From Alkalibacterium sp046484155 (lineage in GTDB: Bacteria; Bacillota; Bacilli; Lactobacillales; Carnobacteriaceae_A), in NCBI RefSeq assembly GCF_046484155.1, contig NZ_JAWOBT010000013.1, forward strand, positions 1-8,927: a stretch of DNA of 8,927 nucleotides. The letters are read 5' to 3'. The notes under the pieces were generated by a model. The model did no database searches and was not told the origin of the DNA. It worked only from the letters and a program-made list of their open reading frames with translations. The translations under genes and the position numbers were made by a program. This document shows positions 5,803 to 8,927 of the stretch, one piece after another. Position 1 is the first letter of the stretch; each line of letters begins with the position of its first letter.

Positions 5803-6714
5803 ATGAAAGCTATTATTATAGAAGCATTTGGTGGAGCGGAACAATTAAAGTTGAAAGAAGTGGACAAACCAAAATTAAAACCAGATCGCCTGCTTGTTGA
5901 AGTATACGCCACGAGTGTCAATCCGATCGATATAAAACGGCGGAAAGGCTCATTTGGCGGCAGCTTACCGATGATCGTCGGTAATGACGTTGCCGGAAGA
6001 GTGATCGAAGTGGGAGCAGACGTCAAAGGATTCGAAATTGGAGACCGAGTGATGGCTAACGGGACCAAAACGTATGCAGAAGTCGTTTCGGTCCGTCCAG
6101 ACAGAACGGTCAAGCTAAGCGAGACTATTCCATTTGAAGAGGCTGCAGCGATTCCCTTGACCGGACAAACGGCGTATGAAGCGATCGTCACACGAGGACA
6201 AGTAAAGAGCGGACAAAGGGTGCTGATTCATGCTGGCTCAGGTGGCGTCGGGACGCTCGCTGTTCAAATAGCTAAGGTCCAGGGAGCCTGGGTTGCTTCC
6301 ACGGCAAGCGGGAGCAATCAGGAGCTGCTTGAATCGCTTGGCGTTGATCGACCAGTCAACTATGAAGAGGAAGCGTTTGAAGAGGTATTAGAAGATATCG
6401 ACTTGGTCTTCAATACAATTGGGGGAAAGGTCTTGGAAAAAAGTTTGTCGCTGATTAAAAATAAAGGCAGACTTCTGTCTATTGCCGGAGATCCGAGTGA
6501 ATTAGTTGATACAAAGATTTATGATGCGCATTATTTCTCGATGAAGCCGACAAAAGAAGCGCTCGAACAGCTTCATGAATGGTTGGTGGAAGAAAAGTTG
6601 AAACCGATTATTTCAGAAGTATATCCATTTTCGGAAGCGGCTGTACAAGACGCACATAAAAATAGTGAAGATGGACATGTTCGAGGAAAATTAATCATAA
6701 AAATGAAAGATTAA
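5803..6714 (+). CDS. Zinc-independent NADPH:quinone oxidoreductase-like MDR protein
   Basis: This 303-residue cytoplasmic reductase belongs to the medium-chain dehydrogenase/reductase superfamily, Qor-like branch. The N-terminal GroES-like catalytic domain (about 1-120) starts MKAIIIEAFGG and includes SVNPIDIKRRKG (38-49) and the GNDVAGRVIEVG stretch (60-71). A Rossmann domain with nucleotide motif HAGSGGVGTLAVQIAK (143-158) follows. The GHE and cysteine zinc ligands of alcohol dehydrogenases are absent, fitting the zinc-free subgroup that reduces quinones or activated alkenes with NADPH. ATG 5803 is chosen because AAAGGAG (5786-5792) is 10 nt upstream; the in-frame GTG at 5794 is only 1 nt from it. 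No clear terminator separates it from mvaS, so some read-through is possible, but mvaS has its own promoter-like sequence. The substrate is not deducible. Confidence 0.82.
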   Translation: MKAIIIEAFGGAEQLKLKEVDKPKLKPDRLLVEVYATSVNPIDIKRRKGSFGGSLPMIVGNDVAGRVIEVGADVKGFEIGDRVMANGTKTYAEVVSVRPDRTVKLSETIPFEEAAAIPLTGQTAYEAIVTRGQVKSGQRVLIHAGSGGVGTLAVQIAKVQGAWVASTASGSNQELLESLGVDRPVNYEEEAFEEVLEDIDLVFNTIGGKVLEKSLSLIKNKGRLLSIAGDPSELVDTKIYDAHYFSMKPTKEALEQLHEWLVEEKLKPIISEVYPFSEAAVQDAHKNSEDGHVRGKLIIKMKD

Positions 6715-6732
6715 ATCATTTCTTAATTCTTT

Positions 6733-6761
6733 TTTAAAGAAGCTTGGGTATACTGTATAAG
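6733..6761 (+). promoter_or_regulatory. Candidate mvaS promoter
   Basis: TTTAAA (6733-6738) and TATAAG (6756-6761) are separated by 17 bp, about 38 bases before the mvaS start. An overlapping TATACT (6749-6754) is an alternative -10 box with a weaker -35 partner. Confidence 0.45.
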
Positions 6762-6799
6762 AATGAGTAAGTGAGAGTTGTATTTAGGAGGATAAGTGA

Positions 6800-7969
6800 T
6801 TGAATATCGGGATAGACAAGATCGGTTTTTACACGCCTGATCAATATGTAGATATGGAAAAATTGGCTGAAATTAGAGGTGTCGATCCAGCAAAATACAC
6901 GATAGGTATTGGACAAGAAAAAATGGCCGTCGCGCCTCTTCATGAAGATGCTGTAAGTATGGGTGCTAATGCAGCATTATCCATATTAGATGGTGAAGAC
7001 AGAGAGAAAATCGATTTGGTTTTATTCGGAACAGAGTCCGGTGTCGACCATTCAAAATCTGGAGCAGTATGGGTCCACCATTTAACAGGCATACAAGAAA
7101 ATGCCTGTTCGTTTGAGCTTAAACAAGCGTGTTACGGTGCGACGGCGGGAATAAAAATGGCCATGGGCCACATTGCTTTAAATCCTGACAGTAAAGTGTT
7201 AGTAATAGGCGCAGACATTGCAAAATACGGTTTAAATACAACCGGAGAACCGACACAAGGTGCTGGAGCTGTGGCGATGGTCCTTTCAAGTGATCCACAC
7301 ATATTTGCCTTAGACAACGACAGCGCTGCTTTGACTAAAGACATTTCGGATTTCTGGAGACCCCTGTATTCAGACTTTGCCTTTGTTGATGGCAAATATT
7401 CCAATGAATCCTATCTTTCTTTTCTTAAAGCTGTCTGGGGTGTGTATAAAGAAAAAACACAACGTGATTTAAAAGACTTTGAAGCGTTGTGCTTCCACTT
7501 GCCTTATACGAAGATGGCTAAAAAAGCAATTTTAACTTTGACAGAAGAAGCGAACGAAGAGGATGCAGAACGTCTGATGAGTCATTATCAGAATAGTATC
7601 GTGTACAACAAACAGGTAGGTAACGTCTATACGGGTGCGCTCTATCTCAGTCTGTTGTCCTTACTTGAACAAGGACCGGAATTAAAAGAAGGATCACGTA
7701 TCGGTCTGTTCAGTTATGGCTCAGGGGCCGTCGGCGAATTCTTCAGTGGCGTCGTTCAAGCTGATTATAAACACTATATAAATAAAGAAAATAATGAATC
7801 ACTGTTAAACACACGTCGTGAATTGACTACGGACGAGTATGAAGCAATTTCAGAAAAAGCTTTACCTAAAGACGGCTCGAACATCGAAATAAATAACGAT
7901 CAGGTTGTTGAAGGAAGAGCATATTTAGCAGCTATTCAAGATAACCTTAGAAAATATGCAATCAAGTAA
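6800..7969 (+). CDS. mvaS: Hydroxymethylglutaryl-CoA synthase (mevalonate pathway)
   Basis: This 389-residue enzyme condenses acetyl-CoA with acetoacetyl-CoA to HMG-CoA, the first committed step toward mevalonate and isoprenoids such as undecaprenyl phosphate and quinone side chains. The catalytic triad falls at the family positions: Glu79 in GTESGVDHS, the acyl-carrying Cys111 in FELKQACYGATAG, and His233 in CFHLPYTKMA. The length is full. The start is TTG at 6800: AGGAGG (6786-6791) lies 8 nt upstream and the protein then begins MNIGIDKIGFYTP, the canonical N-terminus, with no in-frame ATG nearby. mvaE (acetyl-CoA acetyltransferase/HMG-CoA reductase), often linked in lactic acid bacteria, is not in this window. 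A good terminator follows at about 110 bases. The oxidoreductase upstream is probably an unrelated neighbour. Confidence 0.97.
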   Translation: MNIGIDKIGFYTPDQYVDMEKLAEIRGVDPAKYTIGIGQEKMAVAPLHEDAVSMGANAALSILDGEDREKIDLVLFGTESGVDHSKSGAVWVHHLTGIQENACSFELKQACYGATAGIKMAMGHIALNPDSKVLVIGADIAKYGLNTTGEPTQGAGAVAMVLSSDPHIFALDNDSAALTKDISDFWRPLYSDFAFVDGKYSNESYLSFLKAVWGVYKEKTQRDLKDFEALCFHLPYTKMAKKAILTLTEEANEEDAERLMSHYQNSIVYNKQVGNVYTGALYLSLLSLLEQGPELKEGSRIGLFSYGSGAVGEFFSGVVQADYKHYINKENNESLLNTRRELTTDEYEAISEKALPKDGSNIEINNDQVVEGRAYLAAIQDNLRKYAIK

Positions 7970-8081
7970 AAATGCCAAAGTTAGATTAGGGAAATGTGGT
8001 TCAGTTATACTAGTGATCGAAACTCTTTGTATGGTGAAATAGTTTGATCAAATCAAAAGAATCTATTCAAAATATTAAATC

Positions 8082-8111
8082 AAAGTATCAGCCAAAAGCT
8101 GGTGCTTTTTT
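8082..8111 (+). terminator. Terminator downstream of mvaS
   Basis: Bases 8082-8092 pair with 8098-8108 in an 11-bp stem (two G-U pairs) with a 5-nt loop, and a T-run covers 8106-8111. It isolates mvaS from the zinc-responsive operon downstream. The rest of the gene-free stretch 7970-8293 holds a promoter and Zur box (separate entries); 8112-8200 shows nothing recognisable. Confidence 0.85.
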
Positions 8112-8213
8112 GTGTTTCGAGAATAAACTGAAAAAATAAGCGGGCAGCTTCCCAAAAAAACGGATGGAATCTAGGCACTTATTTGAAGTAATTGAAAATA
8201 TACGATTTATTAC

Positions 8214-8242
8214 TTGAATTTATGGAATACATGTAGTAGAAT
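8214..8242 (+). promoter_or_regulatory. Promoter of the zinc-responsive ribosomal protein operon
   Basis: TTGAAT (8214-8219) and TAGAAT (8237-8242) are separated by exactly 17 bp. The predicted start near 8249 falls within the left arm of the Zur box, so repression by steric block is expected. Confidence 0.7.
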
Positions 8243-8245
8243 TAC

Positions 8246-8266
8246 AAAACGTAATCATTACGATTT
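8246..8266. promoter_or_regulatory. Zur box (zinc uptake repressor operator)
   Basis: The core CGTAATCATTACG (8250-8262) is a perfect inverted repeat around a single central C, and the flanks AAA/TTT are also symmetric, with only 8249/8263 (A/A) breaking the symmetry. It matches the Firmicutes Zur consensus TCGTAATnATTACGA at 14 of 15 positions. It overlaps the start site of the operon encoding zinc-free L32 and S14, the kind of target Zur is known to control. Zinc-loaded Zur should repress, and zinc starvation should derepress. Confidence 0.88.
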
Positions 8267-8293
8267 AGAAGATGAAATGAAGGAGCAGTTATT

Positions 8294-8458
8294 ATGGCGG
8301 TACCCAAAAGAAGAACATCGAAAGCGAAACAAAGAAAAAGACGCGCACATAAAGGTTTGGATATGCTTGGTGGACTCTCATTCGAGGCCTCTTCGGGTGA
8401 ATACCGTATGAGTCATCGTATTTCAAAAGATGGTTATTACAATGGGAAAAAAGTGTAG
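8294..8458 (+). CDS. rpmF: 50S ribosomal protein L32, cysteine-free (zinc-independent) form
   Basis: This 54-residue gene begins MAVPKRRTSKAKQRKRRAHKG, the invariant basic N-terminus of bL32, and ends in DGYYNGKKV. Zinc-ribbon L32 proteins carry two CxxC pairs. Here those places read SFEASSGEYRMSHRISKDGYY, with no cysteine anywhere in the protein, so it is a C-minus form that does not bind zinc. AAGGAG (8280-8285) is 8 nt before the ATG. It is the first gene after the Zur box, followed 79 nt later by a cysteine-free S14. The usual upstream partner of housekeeping rpmF, a YceD-like gene, is missing, which supports an accessory paralogue made during zinc limitation. A longer open frame overlaps it in another register and is not coding. 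Confidence 0.93.
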   Translation: MAVPKRRTSKAKQRKRRAHKGLDMLGGLSFEASSGEYRMSHRISKDGYYNGKKV

Positions 8459-8537
8459 ATAAATAGAGAGAGACTGTAGGTTTGTTTTTGTAGTGGGAAA
8501 TGTTAGTGTTTTTTAAAAAATAGAGGGAGTGTTACTT

Positions 8538-8807
8538 TTGGCTAAAAAGAGTAAAATCGAAAAATTGAAACGTCAGGAAAGAACTGTAGAAAAATATGCT
8601 GAATTGCGTAAAGAATTAAAAGAAAACAAAGATTATGACGCATTGGCAAAATTACCGAAAGATGCTTCGCCTACACGCTTGCAAAATCGTGACAAAATTG
8701 ATGGAAGACCTAGAGGGTATATGCGTAAATTTGGTATGTCCCGTATCAACTTCCGTAAATTGGCACATGAAGGTAAAATTCCTGGTGTGAAAAAAGCGAG
8801 CTGGTAA
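8538..8807 (+). CDS. rpsN: 30S ribosomal protein S14, long cysteine-free (zinc-independent) form
   Basis: This 89-residue protein starts MAKKSKIEKLKRQE and ends PRGYMRKFGMSRINFRKLAHEGKIPGVKKASW, the conserved uS14 C-terminus. It is the long C-minus type: the zinc-binding S14 of Gram-positive bacteria is about 61 residues with CxxC motifs, and this one has no cysteine. In Bacillus the equivalent gene (rpsN2, formerly yhzA) is repressed by Zur and allows ribosome assembly when zinc is scarce. The start is TTG 8538, since GAGGGAG (8523-8529) lies 8 nt upstream and MAKKSK is the family N-terminus; the in-frame GTG at 8529 lies inside that ribosome binding site. It is probably co-transcribed with the L32 gene, with no terminator between them. 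Confidence 0.94.
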   Translation: MAKKSKIEKLKRQERTVEKYAELRKELKENKDYDALAKLPKDASPTRLQNRDKIDGRPRGYMRKFGMSRINFRKLAHEGKIPGVKKASW

Positions 8808-8888
8808 ATCTGAGGGGCAACGGAGCTTGATCAGGGAAATGCGATCGAAGTGAACAAAGATACTTATTACAGTAAGGAGTGAATGAAT

Positions 8889-8927
8889 ATGGCTGAAAAA
8901 ACAGATGTGTCTACGGCTCGGCGGATA
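8889..8927 (+). CDS. Start of an unidentified gene, 3' end cut by window
   Basis: Only 13 codons are visible (MAEKTDVSTARRI), open to the window edge. AAGGAG (8874-8879) is 9 nt before this ATG; another in-frame ATG at 8883 is only 3 nt away and less likely. No terminator was seen after rpsN (81 nt gap), so it is probably the third gene of the Zur-controlled operon. Zinc-uptake, metallochaperone or further ribosomal genes are common in that place, but 13 residues do not identify it. Confidence 0.6.
   Translation, partial: MAEKTDVSTARRI

Noticed and set aside
5784..6191. 135-codon minus-strand frame
   Set aside because: Antisense to the N-terminal half of the quinone oxidoreductase-like gene; Ser/Thr-rich shadow with no ribosome binding site.
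6734..7404. Minus-strand frames at 6734-6943 and 7132-7404
   Set aside because: Both are antisense to mvaS or its promoter, and the mvaS reading frame with its full catalytic triad accounts for the sequence.
8214..8411. 65-codon open frame on the plus strand overlapping the L32 gene
   Set aside because: It starts inside the promoter -35 region, spans the Zur box, has no ribosome binding site, and overlaps the clear L32 coding frame in another register.
8509..8520. TTTTTTAAAAAA palindrome between the L32 and S14 genes
   Set aside because: Pure A/T with no usable loop and no GC stem, so not a terminator; the two genes are more likely co-transcribed.

Overview
The window looks like a chromosomal segment of a low-GC Gram-positive bacterium of the Firmicutes, most likely the Lactobacillales (a Carnobacteriaceae- or Enterococcaceae-like organism). 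This is inferred from strong AGGAGG-type ribosome binding sites, frequent TTG starts, an MvaS of the enterococcal/lactic-acid-bacterial type, a PhoP/PhoR-like pair with Gram-positive architecture, a YtxH protein, a PlcR-like TPR regulator, and cysteine-free ribosomal proteins L32 and S14. No mobile element, CRISPR array, rRNA or tRNA gene was seen. Species-level assignment is not possible from sequence reading alone.

Layout. Positions 1-372 hold the C-terminal end of an OmpR/PhoB-type response regulator, overlapping by 4 bp a full-length PhoR-like sensor kinase (369-2165) and closed by two hairpins. A PlcR-like HTH/TPR regulator (2440-3297) follows. It converges on a WrbA-type flavoprotein (3418-4029, minus), and the two share a bidirectional terminator. 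The wrbA promoter carries a perfect 20-bp palindrome just downstream of the predicted start site, closely resembling the operator of the quinone-sensing MarR-type repressor MhqR. Next is a divergent pair: ytxH (4179-4580, minus) and a PRPP-motif phosphoribosyltransferase (4876-5514, plus). Their promoters contain the same 10-bp element at the same distance and orientation from each -10 box. Then come an NADPH-dependent quinone-oxidoreductase-like MDR protein (5803-6714) and HMG-CoA synthase mvaS (6800-7969). The right end is a zinc-starvation operon: a promoter overlapped by a Zur box, then cysteine-free L32 (8294-8458), cysteine-free S14 (8538-8807), and the first 13 codons of a third gene (from 8889) cut by the window edge.

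How the genes fit together. Most of the window is small, independently transcribed stress-response units: envelope or phosphate sensing, electrophile/quinone detoxification (wrbA, perhaps qor), a probably co-regulated ytxH/phosphoribosyltransferase pair, and zinc economy through replacement of zinc-ribbon ribosomal proteins. mvaS is the one housekeeping biosynthetic gene, feeding the mevalonate pathway. The most useful signals are regulatory: the MhqR-like operator, the mirrored promoter element between ytxH and the phosphoribosyltransferase, and the Zur box. No clearly new multi-gene system was found.
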